Assembly: GCA_949126835.1 (NCBI GenBank)
Contig: OX421497.1
Span: 43,484,226-43,548,225 of the forward strand
Source: Anisus vortex
Taxonomy: Eukaryota; Mollusca; Gastropoda; Planorbidae
DNA length: 64,000 nucleotides
Direction: 5' to 3'
Each line of letters begins with the position of its first letter. Position 1 is the first letter of the stretch. A program made the position numbers and the translations under genes. Shown here one piece after another: positions 47,485-61,500 of the stretch. The notes under the pieces were generated by a model. The model saw nothing but the letters and a program-made list of their open reading frames with translations. It did no database searches and was not told the origin of the DNA.

Positions 47485-47550
47485 GATAGAAGCTTGCACC
47501 AGGATTCGAACACAGGCCCTTAGCTACGCTCGCCGTGTCACCGTGCCCCC
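47485..47550 (-). mobile_element. tRNA-like SINE head
   Basis: On the minus strand a gene-sized tRNA-like stretch ends with GTTCGAATCCTGGTGCAAGC, which has a perfect B-box core. A similar minus-strand tRNA-like unit is at 59395-59470. Confidence 0.55.
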
Positions 47551-47627
47551 CCCCCCCCCACACCATAAAGTGTTATAGTCTTGTGTTTATCTGAACATTG
47601 TAACATTGTTTTTTGTGTATTTCTAAA

Positions 47628-47768
47628 TTAGTTGGGGTAAAGTAAAGACTGCTGTGCATTGTGCTGGCCACACAATATCACCAAGTTTGCCATGACCACA
47701 GAAACTTATGAACGCTGCTTCACCGGCCATATGATCCATTTGGTCCGAAGGGCACTTTACTTTTTACT
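47628..47768 (+). mobile_element. SINE tail fragment
   Basis: GTTGGGGTAAAGTAAAGACT through 'atttggtccgaagggcactt'. Same family as 28862, 39776 and 59081. Confidence 0.8.
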
Positions 47769-48180
47769 CAATGGGTGGTGCTCGCGAAACACAGTTTGAG
47801 AGTCATGCTTTTTTTTCCCGCCCCTGAACAAAGATTGAGATTAGCGGTAGCGGGCCATGCATGTAATGCAGGCGAGTGTTTAGGAAGTAATCTTAGCTCC
47901 GACCTCTGTCCGAGACTTAACACATACAGGCGCATTTTAGGTCCAATTGGTCCATCAGTCCAAAACCCAAGTACATCTGAGCGACCCACAGAGTGTTTAG
48001 GGGCACGCCTCGTATTCTTGTAATGTAATCTGAAGGTGCGCCAGCCAATCGGATTTCATGCCACCTTGATTTCCCCCCCCCCCCTTCGTCCCTCCGCTAG
48101 AGTAACCGAACCCCTTCAAGGTTGTCTTTAAGTTGTTACATTTAAAGATTTTAAGACTTACATACGTTAACATTTTCTAG

Positions 48181-48528
48181 GTCGATCGGCTGTTCTGGGC
48201 ATTGACACTGTCTTCGTGGGAAACCATGAACATTTTAACTTTAACATTAACCTCACGGGCATGGAAAAGATCGCGGATGTCCTGACTCTCAGATTCCAGC
48301 CCTCCTACTCGGACAAACACGCCGTTGACGTGATGGACATCGACACAGGGGAATTGAGCGCCACGGTGGAACTGACCTACGAGGATCGCGTCATCACCAT
48401 TCCCGACTACGAACGTCGCAAGCTGAAGATTACTCTGGTGGATTGCACACCTGCAGATACTGGAACGTATATATGCGTCTTGAACAAGCGCGTCTTGCAG
48501 AACTGTGGCTACAAGCTTTATATTTTAG
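48181..48528 (+). CDS. Ig domain 1 exon
   Basis: Acceptor cattttctag, donor GTACAT. The F strand reads DTGTYICVL and the G strand NCGYKLYIL. The B-strand Cys is replaced (HFNFNINL), and the core Trp is absent. An extra Cys sits in TLVDCTPAD before the F strand. 116 codons, phase 1-1. Confidence 0.8.
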
Positions 48529-51500
48529 GTACATATTTATCCATGCAGTGCCTGCTGCAAGCTTAATATTTTAGTTATATATATGTATGCAGTGCCGCCT
48601 GCCAGCATTATATATGAAAAGTTAAGACATGCTTTTTTAACCCGATTACAATTTTTTTTTAATTACTTTCTTATTTTTTTTAGTAAACAAATATTAATGA
48701 TATTTTAAAAGTTATTATAGCTTTCTGTTCATCGTTTATAATTTTTTTTATCTGTAGCTTTAGACCAACCTAAGCCTATGCACTTTTCTCCAGAGCAACG
48801 CCGGGCAATTTAGCTTTTGGTATAATAAAATACTTGCCTTTTTTTTAACCCGATGATAATATTTATATTAAATAACTTTTCTAAATGTGTTCAGTCAATA
48901 ATTATATTTTTAAAACTATTACTTATAGCCTAAGTATCTTTTTGTTCATTGTAGTTTATGAAATGTTTTTATGTATCTTATACAGGCCTTTTTCATTTTT
49001 CCCCGGGCAACGCCGGGGAATTGAGCTTGTTGATTTATAAGATTCCGAAATTTATCAAAATACGTAATATAATAAAAATGTCTTTTTGAGGACGTTTATA
49101 CATTTAACTTTTGTGCCGACCGGTCTAACAGACAACGAGTCTATAAAGAACATATATATGTAGATATGTATATATTTATTTATTAACTAAGAAACAATTG
49201 TCACGTTAATTAAGGACAAGTCTTAAAATTTATGCATGCACAGTGAACCTAACAGTTTCTCGTGTAACAACATTTCCGGCCCTTTTCGTTCATTTTCTAA
49301 CAAAACTTTGTGACGTGCGGTTTTACTTACTGGTTGTAATGTGAGTAAGAAAATATACATTGAGACTTGAAGAATCCCCTATATAATTCCCAAACGAATT
49401 TTCGTTTTTGTTTTCGTGTCTTTTTGTATCTATTGGTCATTTTGTTTTCATAGCTAAGAAACGACACTCTTGACTTTTGTATTTTATAAACAAAGCTACA
49501 TTTAACTTAACATGACTAAACGTTGACTATTAATTTTCGTATACTTACTTTTGATGTTAAAAACGGATTCCTTATTACTCATAACTAATCTTGTAGCATT
49601 AGTATATATATTTCTAAAACACCAGAATTGATGACGGGTTTGAAATAAATTATTAAACACCAGCACAAGGAGAAAAGATCATTTAATAAGTATTGACGGA
49701 AATAAACCGGAAGTTCGTGAGCAAGATAAACCCTGACCCATTGACAAGGTTAGGCCTCATTAAGACTTGACGATATATATATACTGATACTACACGAGCT
49801 TTTTCTTATATTTCAGACTTGAAGACGATATCCACGCCCTTCAACAAAGACATTAAAATCAGCTTTGATATTAGCAATATCCCCAACATCATATCCACCG
49901 TGATCATCATGTTCCGCCGCGACGGCGAGGAGAAGTGGCTGGAAGTGCTGAAAATCAAAAGACCGGGCTTGGATGTCAATGTGAACGCGCTCTATACAAG
50001 ACCGTTTCACCACGTGCGTGGCAAAGGCACGATTGAGATCACGATGACTCAGGTGACGTTGGCCGACTCCGGGTACTATGGATGCTTCTCGATAGCCGCG
50101 GAGGTCTATATTCCGCACTGTGGTTACCATGTAATTGTTCTAGGTTGGTTTTATTAGTCTATATAAGCTTAGGGCCTAACTTTATTTTGCGTAATAAATG
50201 TATAAAGTTAGTGATCTGTAGCCTATATAGCCTAGGTCTAACTGTTTGTGTTAAGGACCTGAGTTGTTTAATCGGTGCATTTTGAATCTATTTAGCACTG
50301 AGCTAACAAAATGAATGAAATGTTTTAATGACAGCACTAGTTAGTATCAGTTCCCTATAGGTAAGGAATGGTAACCCTATGACCTGTGACCTTTTGAGGA
50401 AAAAATGGCCGATCGAGTCAGCTACTCTCTCGTGACATCACAGGCCAAAATGGCGTTGTTTATGCTAGGCCTAAATTAATGGTAAAAAATCGCGTTAGAA
50501 TTTTTTTTTCTAAGTCTAAATATCGTTTGCAAGACATTTAACGACTTTATTTGTGAAAATTGGGCTTAGATCTTTAAAAATCTTTCATACAGAACCAAAA
50601 GAACTCGTGGGCTAACGCAGGTCAAAATTTACCGAAACACATTTTTGGTAAAACATTCGTTAATTGAGAAAGTGACTAAAACATATTTTCTACACACCAA
50701 TTCTGATCGTAAAGCTAATTTGATTTCCTTTTATATATATATAGTCTATATATAGATCTATAGAAGATGAACGTTCGAGATAATTTTTATTTGTTTCAGA
50801 TTTGAAAGGAGTCTCGATTGTTGAGGGGAAGACCGTGATCATGATCTTTCATTTAAAAACCGTCATCGCCAGTAGAAATCCAGAAGTCATCATCAAGATG
50901 AAGCAAGTGAAACATGTGTCCTTCAAGACCGTGTTCACGGTCAACATGGAGGAGTTCAGCGTCGTCGTCGCCAAGCCGTACGAGACGCGCGTGAGCGCCC
51001 AGCCCGACATCGGTGAGAAGTACATCTACGTGAACCTGCACCACGTTACCCTGGCAGACACCGGCGACTACCGCTGCTTCGTGGAGTCAGGAGAGGTACA
51101 ATTGGCGGGCTGCGGCTACCACTTGACAGTCTACGGTAATTTTCCCCATTAATAAAAAAACAATAATAAAAAAAAAATATTTCTGTAACGCGTTAGCGCG
51201 ATTGTCTGAAAGGGGAGTGTTGACTTTCTATTAAGTAAGCGTTTTAGGGTTGTCGTCTCTGATAATCAATCCTTGAGCGGCTCTGGGTCTAGCACCCTAG
51301 CTATAATTTGCTAGGGAAAGAACGCACACAATTCCGTACTAGAGGAACTCATTGCGAAACGATATGTATAATATGACGTCCAGATAGTGTCAAAACTCAG
51401 TCCATGAACTAACTGGGCAAAAGGCCTATTACAATGAGACAATAAGGCGATGTTCAGTCCAAGGCCTAAAGGCAAAAGGCCTATTAATAATATGGTTTCA

Positions 51501-54500
51501 CTGACAAGCCTATAGACGCTATATCTTTATAGGCTTAATTGCTTTTTGTAAATATAGCCATAGGGATTTTAAATCATAAAATATGTTTGATTCCAAAAAC
51601 CATTTACTTAATAGTGTATAATCAATAATTCAGTAAAGAAACTTCAAGTCCAAAGTACAATTCATGACGCCAAACGTTCATAGAATGGACAATTACTACA
51701 CTATATTTGCCTAACATACTAGACTATATAAGTAACAAAAAAAACTTTATTCCGGTTAAATGGATTTTGATGCTTTGGTTTGAGGCTTGGGGGTGGGGGG
51801 TGGGGGAGTATTAGGAATTATTCAGTATAATCTTCACTATGTGTTTTCTAGCATAGAGTCGTTCACAATATTGGCCACAAAAAGGCCGCTAATGTCGTGT
51901 ATCGAATTTGCCACGCCCCCAAAACATTAATGTGTGTTTATTGGTAAAATTATTTATATAGTCTATATGTTTCCTTCCTTGAATTGGAGAACGAATCTAC
52001 GAGGACAACACTGACACAGTTAATGTGTCTCGATCATTGTTCCATTTCTAGCCATTCTTGCCACTTATCAGACTTCTCTCTTTTTGTGAACTTACTGGTG
52101 GGTCGTATTTGCGAAATGAACTATTCTGCAGCAAGTTTTTTTTTTGGAAAAAAAATTTCAGTGGATTTTGGAAATTTGAGAACCTCAACTGTGTCACTAG
52201 ACCACGCTATACTAATGTCAGTGCAGATGACAATATGTAGATTTGGGAGAATTTGAAAACTTGCTCTTTGCAGCCATTGAGATGAATTGATTATTTTGTT
52301 TCTTAATTAACCTTATCGCTAATCTGGTATGTCTCTTAAAAAAAAACGGTACCAGCTTTCCGGCTTTTACGTCCATGACGTAACGTTGGAAGGTGTGAGT
52401 TAAGGAGATTCATGGGACCAGGCTTGTACTTAGAGACCCAGGCCCCCTAGGCATTTGCCACTTGACATTTGCCCCCCCCCCCCCAAAAAAAAAAAAAAAA
52501 CAACACCTTTAAACTTTTTAGGAAACTTATCAAATTAAATGCACTAGTACAGAACATATCATTTTGAATCGACTTTAATGACTTTAATAAACATCAGAAT
52601 AATACAGCCTATGTTACTATAGTTACTTCATTCTGTAAAATGTATAGAATCATATCATACGACGAACTGTCTTCTGTTCAAAAGAACGAATGACGTCATC
52701 ATAGTCAATTGACTGCATTATTTCTGACCCTACGTACATCACAGAGAGTGAATTGAGCATGTTCTCTCCTATGTTAGATCTTAAGTAATTCTTTACTCTC
52801 TCTATCGCTGAAAATGACCGTTCTGCTGAGCAGTTTGGCGCTGGTGTACACAACAGCATTCCGAGAGCAATTCCTACGTTTGGATAAATGTCCAAAAAGC
52901 CTTTTTCCGATAAGTATTTGTATAGCTTCATTGACGATAATTCCACTACTTCCATCATTCGACGACAAATGAGATTGGAGGTGCAGACACTCGTTTTCAA
53001 AAGTCCTCTCCAAATCCTCCGGATAAAAAGTTATAAGGTTTCTGGTTCCTTCACGGATGTCTTTAGATTCCAAACGATGTAATTTCGTAAGAAAGTCAAA
53101 ATTTTACTTAACTCCTCATAAGCAGTTCCGCGTCTCCGTAGTTCTGAAATTAGTCTATAAATTAGTCTATAATGACGTTAAAAATGGTAACTCTGAATCT
53201 GTCCCTGTCAGAGAGTTCGGTCTCGTTTCCTTTTACTTCGTTGAACTGGACTTCACGCTTACGTTTCCTCTGCATGTCATATGCATAGCTAATTTCACCG
53301 GATTTTTCAATAACTTTCGACACATAATGATCAAAGTACTGGGTTTCCTTAACTGTTCTAGGTATGTTACCAAAGACTGATACAGTTCAAAGATCGTACA
53401 CATGTCGATGCTAACAGATTGAAGAGATTTGCTTACTTTGTTGAACCTTTCCCAGATGTCATTTTAGAGAAGTGACAAACAGCAAGTTTCCATCGAGTCT
53501 AATAAATAAATTCAGAAGAAATGAAGCCTCAGAGCGCGTAGATGGTTTTTCATTTGCATCACTGGCCATTATTTGAAGAGTTGCCATGATCACAGGAGCA
53601 ACATAGACCTCGGCAGGCGTCAGCTCGAACAGACCATCTTGTCTGAGAAAGACTCCTCACAACTGTTGAAGTTGACTTCAGTTTCCCATCTGTGTGTTGA
53701 TACCGAAAATAAAGTTATGCAATTACTGCAAATACGAAGAAAGATACAGCAGCTTGACAAGACTCGGCCGCACAGGATGCAACGAAATTCAGTGAGTGAG
53801 TGAAACAGGGAAAGAAATCTATCAGAGGGTTCACTTGTTTTATTCTCGCTTGATAACCAAAATATGCACCCGACATTGCTAGCATTGTCGTAAGACTGCC
53901 CCCGGCAATCGCCGTTATCCATGTCGTGATTTTTCAATGTCTCTATGACGACTTTAGCCAGGTCTTCCGTTTTATGGCTACAATTTGGAATGAATTTCAA
54001 AAATCGTTCGACAGGGCATCGTCTTCAGAGACATATAATCACATCTCACTATGAAAGAAAGTTGATCTACATGAGAAATGTCCGGAGTAGAGTCCACAGA
54101 GATAGAGAAATATTTGGCATGTTTTATCCCAGTCACGATTGTATTCATTACCTTTTCTTCCATGATATAGTTCATTTTATCGCATATTTTTGACGAAAGA
54201 TGTGATGTTGTGCCACTTCCTTTGTTACCGTGGCGTTTTATGTGTAAGTGAAGAAAAGGATCGAACTCAGCCAAAAGTTCTAGGATCATAACATAGTTAC
54301 CACTGTTTTTTTTTAAATACTGCGCAGTGTACGGAATGCGAGAGCCACCCACTTAGGTACGTATATTTTGGCCCATATTATCTTACCCCCCCCCTCCTAG
54401 TTTACTCTCTGTCTCTAGCTAGTCTTCTTGCATCGACACATAGAATAGACTGCCTGCGCGTGGCCTGGCAATGCTAAGCGTGGATTCTGCAGGCGAGAGT

Positions 54501-56744
54501 GAGGGGAAACGAAGAGGCCTTATTCTAGATTTTTCTCGCGCAGGGCTGTAAGATATATTATGAGCGCCCTGTTTTGGAAAAATGTAGTAAAAATATGTAT
54601 TTTAATATTATTTTCGATACATCTATTTGATAAGGCAAGCCAGGCTTTTGAGCTTATGTAAAGATTCCGCCGCCGGAGCCCCTAGGCTGGCTGTGCCCCT
54701 AGGCCGGGGCCTTGTAGGCCTAGGCAGAAATCCGGGATTGCATGGGACACCAATACCGTGTCCGAGTCATGCCGCCAGACTCATGAGCTCATACTCCACG
54801 ACAGCAAACTAGTTGATCTATTAATACGATTTAGTGTAAACATATAGGGACCTTTACGTGTTCGTACATTTCAGTGGAAGAATCAGAAGATAATTTCCAA
54901 GTGAACTCCATTGAAAACCGAAACGTTGAGTTGGTCTTCAACATTGTTCCAGTCGTGAGCGAGAGCAACCACGTAAGGATTGTCTTTCAGCACAAATCTT
55001 CTGAGCATCCGGGCAAAACCGTCATGACCGTCAGCCTGCAGACCCTAAAAAGCAAGGTGACGAATGAGTACGCGCCGAGGGTACTCGTGCAGCATGTGTC
55101 GTCCGGCAGATCACTCCGTATCCAGTTGAGTAGAGTCACCATTGAGGACGACGGCGTCTACCTGTGTCTCCTAGGAACGAGTTTTTCAATCATCCCAGGC
55201 TGTTTCCAGAAGCTGAACGTTTTTGGTAAGTTATGGCTTTCTTCTTCCTCACACGCTTCTAGACTAGTGGCCGTAGACCAGTGACCGTAGACCAGTGGCC
55301 ATAGACCAGTGGCCGTAGACCAGTGGCCGTAGAATTCAAAGAATAATATCGTTAGATCAGTGGTCGTAAAGCAGTAGCACAAGACCAGTGGTCCTATACT
55401 ATTGGCCGTATACCAATGGCCGAAAATCAGTAGCCCTAGGCCAGTGGGGCCGTAGACCAGGGGCCCTAGATCAGTATAGGTAGACTATTTTCCGCAGACA
55501 AGTTGCCGTTGACCATTGTCCATAGATCAGTTCTGTGGATCTTTTGACGTTCCCCTTTTCCTTTCCCCCATTTCGCCAGTGTATTTGACCAGAGGCTGTG
55601 TACCTAATATGTGTTGAAGAGAGTACAGCTTTGTTGATTTCTACGAAGTCTACTATTCAGTGCTCTCTACCCACAAGCTACTTAATCTGCCTGGTGAGGT
55701 TGTCTGCATGTGAATAGAAAGTCGCTATGATCTTTTCTTAGAAAAATGGTGTGCCACTAGCTTGCTTATAAGATTGGAACTGTTTGCTTGTTTTAAATGT
55801 ATCGAATAACCCATCCACAGCCCTACCCTCTAGTCTCGATCCATCCATGTCTTGTGTTTTGTTACGTAATTTGTTCTACCAGCACTAACAGAGTAATTTC
55901 GGCACGCATTCTCTCGAATGGAAGTGGGGTTCTATTAAGGTTTTCCAGCAACGGCTATGGACTCAAAATATTTTTATGTTAACTTTGTTGCCCGTTTAAA
56001 ACCAAATTTTCTTTAATCTGGTTTACTCAACGACTTTTAGAAAATAACTTTCTTTAATTTGTTTTTCTTTAAAAGTCGCAGACCTGAAGCATGTAGTGGC
56101 CAAAGGATGGGACATCTTCAAGGGAGATACGTTCTCTGCCATCTGTGACAGATATAGATTCCCGTATCCGGCTGCAGTTGAGAGTGTCACTGATATTGTC
56201 CTTAGGAAGAGGGTTGCCATGGAATCAGATTTTTTCCCTATAGCTACATATAAGCCGAAATCAGGACAAGAAATCACATTTGTAAGTATTATTGATTTGT
56301 TTTGTTTGTGAATATTTACATGTTTATTTTAACATTGCTATTTTTAACATAATAAAACATATGAGTGAAAAGCATAACTCAATGGATTTATTCTTTTTTT
56401 TTTTTTTTTCAAATTATTATTATTGCAAGTGATTAATTATTTGCTTAATATGTGCAATTTATTTTGTTATCATGTTATAAATGTTATCATTGAACTCTTC
56501 CCGTAATAGCAGTCTTTACTACAGCGTTAAATTTTCATACATTATCATTTGTGAGGATTGAATGTTTTTCTTTAAATGTTTTAACTAAACAAATACCATA
56601 TTTTTTTTATTTATTTTTTTTGTTTTTCAAATGTTATTGTTTTTGTTAATGCTTCGGTCTCATAATTTCTGTTTTAATTTTTGCTTCTGTCACGCAAACA
56701 TTACAATCATTGACATAGGCCTACATATTTATCTATATACAATA

Positions 56745-56783
<39 letters not shown>

Positions 56784-56808
56784 ATCTATCTATCTATCTA
56801 TCTATCTA

Positions 56809-56839
<31 letters not shown>

Positions 56840-57715
56840 ATCTATTGTTACGTCCACAATCCCCTTGTGGCCAGAGCTGTGTAGATCTTGCTGATAATTC
56901 TCGTTAGTCCTAGGGGAGACTTTAATTATTAGTATTTATGTTTCAGTATTACACGAACTCTTCTTATAGTCCTGGGCACAAATTCAGTATTTGTATTCCA
57001 ACATTTCCTTTCTTGTACATTATAGTAGTAGCTAAATCTTATAGTAATGTGTACAGCACAATAGAATAGTAACTTGACGAGGAAGCTTCAGTGTAACTGT
57101 TGTTGATAGTTTATTTCAGGTGGTATGTTCAATATATACAATATATCTATTATGTACAGTTAGAATAAAATAGTGCAAACACAAACGTTCTCAAAGGAAC
57201 ATATTTTGAAACTCTCTGTCTTTCAGACAAAACAAATCATTAAATACTATCCGAGTGGTGCAAGGGATAGACCCATTACCAGTAGGGGTGAAAATCATGG
57301 TATCATTACAAGACTCATAACAAAAACGATAGGAACTTCCCCTATTAAATAATGAGTCGTTCCCAGACTCTGAGAATTTGAGATCAACACAGAATCCCAA
57401 CATTACCTAGAACCTTTTGTTTTCCTACTAAACGTCCCAATATTGTGTGTAGTAAGAAAAGAGAGAGAGAGGGGAATAAACATTGCGTGTTCCAATTCTT
57501 GGAAAAACAATATACATGACACTATCTATCTATCTATCTATCTATCTATATCTATCTATCTATCTATCTATATCTATCTATCTATCTATCTATATATCTA
57601 TATCTATCTATCTATCTATCTATCTATATCTATCTATCTATTTATCTATCTATATTCTATCTATCTATATCTATCTATCTATCTATCTATCTATATCTAT
57701 CTATCTATCTATCTA

Positions 57716-57792
<77 letters not shown>

Positions 57793-57855
57793 ATATCTAT
57801 ATATCTATCTATCTATCTATCTATCTATATCTATATATCTATCTATCTATCTATA

Positions 57856-57886
<31 letters not shown>

Positions 57887-57977
57887 ATCTATCTATCTAT
57901 CTATCTATCTATATCTATCTATCTATCTATCTATCTATATCTATCTATCTATCTATATCTATCTATCTATCTATCTA

Positions 57978-58046
<69 letters not shown>

Positions 58047-58085
58047 ATCTATCTATCTATCTATCTATCTATATCTATCTATCTA

Positions 58086-58116
<31 letters not shown>

Positions 58117-58143
58117 ATCTATCTATCTATCTATCTATCTATA

Positions 58144-58212
<69 letters not shown>

Positions 58213-58315
58213 ATATCTATCTATCTATCTATCTATATCTATCTATCTATCTATCTATATCTATCTATCTATCTATATCTATCTATCTATCTATATCTAT
58301 CTATCTATCTATCTA

Positions 58316-58354
<39 letters not shown>

Positions 58355-58493
58355 ATCTATCTATCTATCTATCTATATCTATCTATCTATCTATCTATAT
58401 CTATCTATCTATCTATCTATATCTATCTATCTATCTATCTGTCTATCTATATCTATCTATCTATCTATCTATATCTATCTATCTATCTATCTA

Positions 58494-58536
<43 letters not shown>

Positions 58537-61500
58537 ATCTATCTATCTATATCTATCTATCTATCTATCTATCTCTCTCTCTATATATATATAAAGTAGA
58601 CTGTGTGTGTGGATTCCGATCCCCATTGCTTTTGGTATGTGTCCTCCATAGCTGGGTGGTTAACGTATCCAAGTACTATCTGTGCGACCAGGGTTCGATT
58701 CCTCTAGTACTTTTTTTTTTCCACTTTAAAAAAAAAATTCCATTAATATTCTTTTTTTTTTTACAAAACATTTTTAAGAATTTCAGGACTTAAAGCTTTC
58801 CTGAAATGTTTTCAGTAATTAAGATCAAATAATTATATTTTAGACGTATGCGGGAGACAAATTTTCGATTCTCAGCCATGGGAATTTAGCTTGTATTATT
58901 ATAAATCCTAAATAAACCTTTAAATTCAGCTTTTACGAGGTAAAACTATTTCCATCATACTAATTTATCTATAGGGCCTGTGTAGCAGAACAGGTTTTAG
59001 TAGGTATGGGATACTAGAGCTAGTGTGGCCAGCACAATGCCCAGCCGCCAACTAATCAGATACAAACTAATACAAATACCTAGATGGGCCATGGTGGCAG
59101 AGTGGCAGCGCGTTCGACTGGCGTTCCTATGGTTCTGGGTTCGAATCCTCGTGCAGGCTAAGCTTTGTTCCTGGGAACTGGAGGGTGTCCCGGAGTCTAC
59201 CCAGCATGAATGGGTAACCTACCTGACATTAATTTGGGTTAAGTTAAGGCGGCTGGGCGTCGTGCCTCCTATGGCGTGGCCACAGAAACTGGATAACGCT
59301 TCACCGGCCCCATGATCGATTTGATCCGAAAGGTACTTTACTTTACCTTTTTTTATACAAAATCCTAGAGACAAAAAGCATACACTGGGAACAAACTCTA
59401 GCCTTCACAAGGATTCGAACTTGACAATAACGGCGCTGCCGCTAGGCTAGGCCTACCGTTTCTCATGGCCATGGTATTCAAATGACTAGTGTGACCTAGC
59501 CGCCTGTACTTTCCACCAATGTGTCTTGGCCTTTCAATAGGGATTTCGATGTTAAAAACCATTTGAAATGACACAGTGGCGTAGCCAGGTTTTGACGCCC
59601 CCCCCCCTTCCGGCTACGCCTACTGAAATGACAATGCAACTCGCTACCGCTGAACCACAAACACAAACAATAATATCTAGGCTATGTGAATTCTCTTGAT
59701 GTTAGTCAAACTTGTCTGTATTTCCTGCCAACTAAAAAAATATTTAAATCTAAGATTTGCATGACCTAGAATCTTTGAAACTTGCATTTACTCCCACAAG
59801 TATCGTCTTGATAAAAAAAATATCACAAAAACATATGTTTTTAAATTTGTAATTACTTTATTTGTAATTTAAATTTGTAATGCTTCCTATCTGTAATGTA
59901 AATTTGTATTGCTTCTATTTGTAATGTAAATATGTAACGCTTATTGTATCTTTATACCGTTTCAATGTTCTATTCAGGATAAACCCGCAGACCGCACGTG
60001 GACTATACATGCCGGTGGGGGCAACAGTCCGGCCACCATTTCTCTGGTGGTCAACTTTACCGACGCTGACACTGAAGACTCTGGAGAATACGAGTGTGCC
60101 AGCTACGTCACCACCAAATCCAAGAGCTTGGTACTCTATAGTTTGTATTCTCGTGTCACAGTCCACAGTAAGTTAATGTGACTTGTTCAGAATGTATCCA
60201 GACCACTGACCTATTCTATGTAATCTGGAAAGCACTTGGCTTTATTTATTTATTGGAAAATCAGCGCCCTTTTTTGTTTGTCGGAAGTCGACCTTCTTTT
60301 AACTCAGTTGGAGCTATTTATATAAATTAACTCTGTACCAGCGTTATTATGCAGCGTACTTTAATGATCAGCATCTGGGGAAACTCCTAAACAGTTCCGA
60401 ACATTTGCAGTTTAAAAGTGTTTTTTTTAATTATCTTTTTGTGTGGAAAAAGAATGATATTCCGACTAGGAGCTCTTTACACCTTCCCAGGGCTAAATTT
60501 GGACTTGACAACTTGGTTAATCTTAACCGGAAAAGGCTGAATGGCTCCTGAGTTATGAATTTATTGGTTTTCGGCTCGTTAAATATCAGTGTTCATTATT
60601 TAATTAATATCGATTTCCGGCAACTTGGTTAATCTTAACCAGAAAAGGCTGAAGGGCTCCTGAGTTATGAATTTATTGGTTTTCGGCTCGTTAAATATCA
60701 GTGTTCATTATTTAATTAATATCGATTTCCGGCAACTTGGTTAATCTTAACCAGAAAAGGCTGAAGGGCTCCTGAGTTTTGAATTTATTGGTTTTCGGCT
60801 CGTTAAATATCAGTGTTCATTATTTAATTAATATCGATTTCCGGCAACTTGGTTAATCTTAACCAGAAAAGGCTGAAGGGCTCCTGAGTTATGAATTTAT
60901 TGGTTTTCGGCTCGTTAAATATCAGTGTTCATTATTTAATTAATATCGATTTCCGGCAACTTGGTTAATCTTAACCAGAAAAGGCTGAAGGGCTCCTGAG
61001 TTTTGAATTTATTGGTTTTCGGCTCGTTAAATATCAGTGTTCATTATTTAATTAATATCGATTTCCGGCAACTTGGTTAATCTTAACCAGAAAAGGCTGA
61101 AGGGCTCCTGAGTTTTGAATTTATTGGTTTTCAGCTCGTTAAAAATCAGTGTCCATTATTTAATTAATATCGATTTCCGGCAACTTGGTTAATCTTAACC
61201 GGAAAAGGCTGAAGGGCTCCTGGGTTATGAAGTTATTGGTTTTCGACTCGTTAAATATCAGTGTCCAGTGTTTAATTAACATCGATTTCCGGCAACGCCA
61301 GAGGTCGCTTTTTCTTCCAAAAATTTATTGGCATGATAGAGGTCCCTCTCACTCCAAATCATATATATTTATATGTATAAACGGTGGCATTACAAAATTG
61401 CACATATAATCAGTTGAAAAACAACAACTAGCCTGAATGGCATTAATAGGCCTATAAATAAAAAAAAAAAATTTTTAATTGATTGTTTAGTGAGGTGTAT

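Noticed and set aside
47768..48023. Overlapping open frames on both strands before the Ig gene
   Set aside because: Antiparallel frames of equal length in a GC-rich, repeat-like segment without splice sites or domain similarity; likely chance.
50853..51044. Minus-strand frame opposite Ig domain 3 (and the one opposite domain 2)
   Set aside because: Shadow frames of GC-rich Ig exons.
58632..58715. Functional tRNA gene
   Set aside because: The B box is perfect but the A box is off and a full cloverleaf could not be traced. Similar heads occur in SINE copies.
57443..58793. Two long open frames of 383 and 436 codons
   Set aside because: They are produced by the TATC repeat, whose 4-bp unit has no stop in two frames. 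The translation is only Leu/Ser/Ile/Tyr low complexity.
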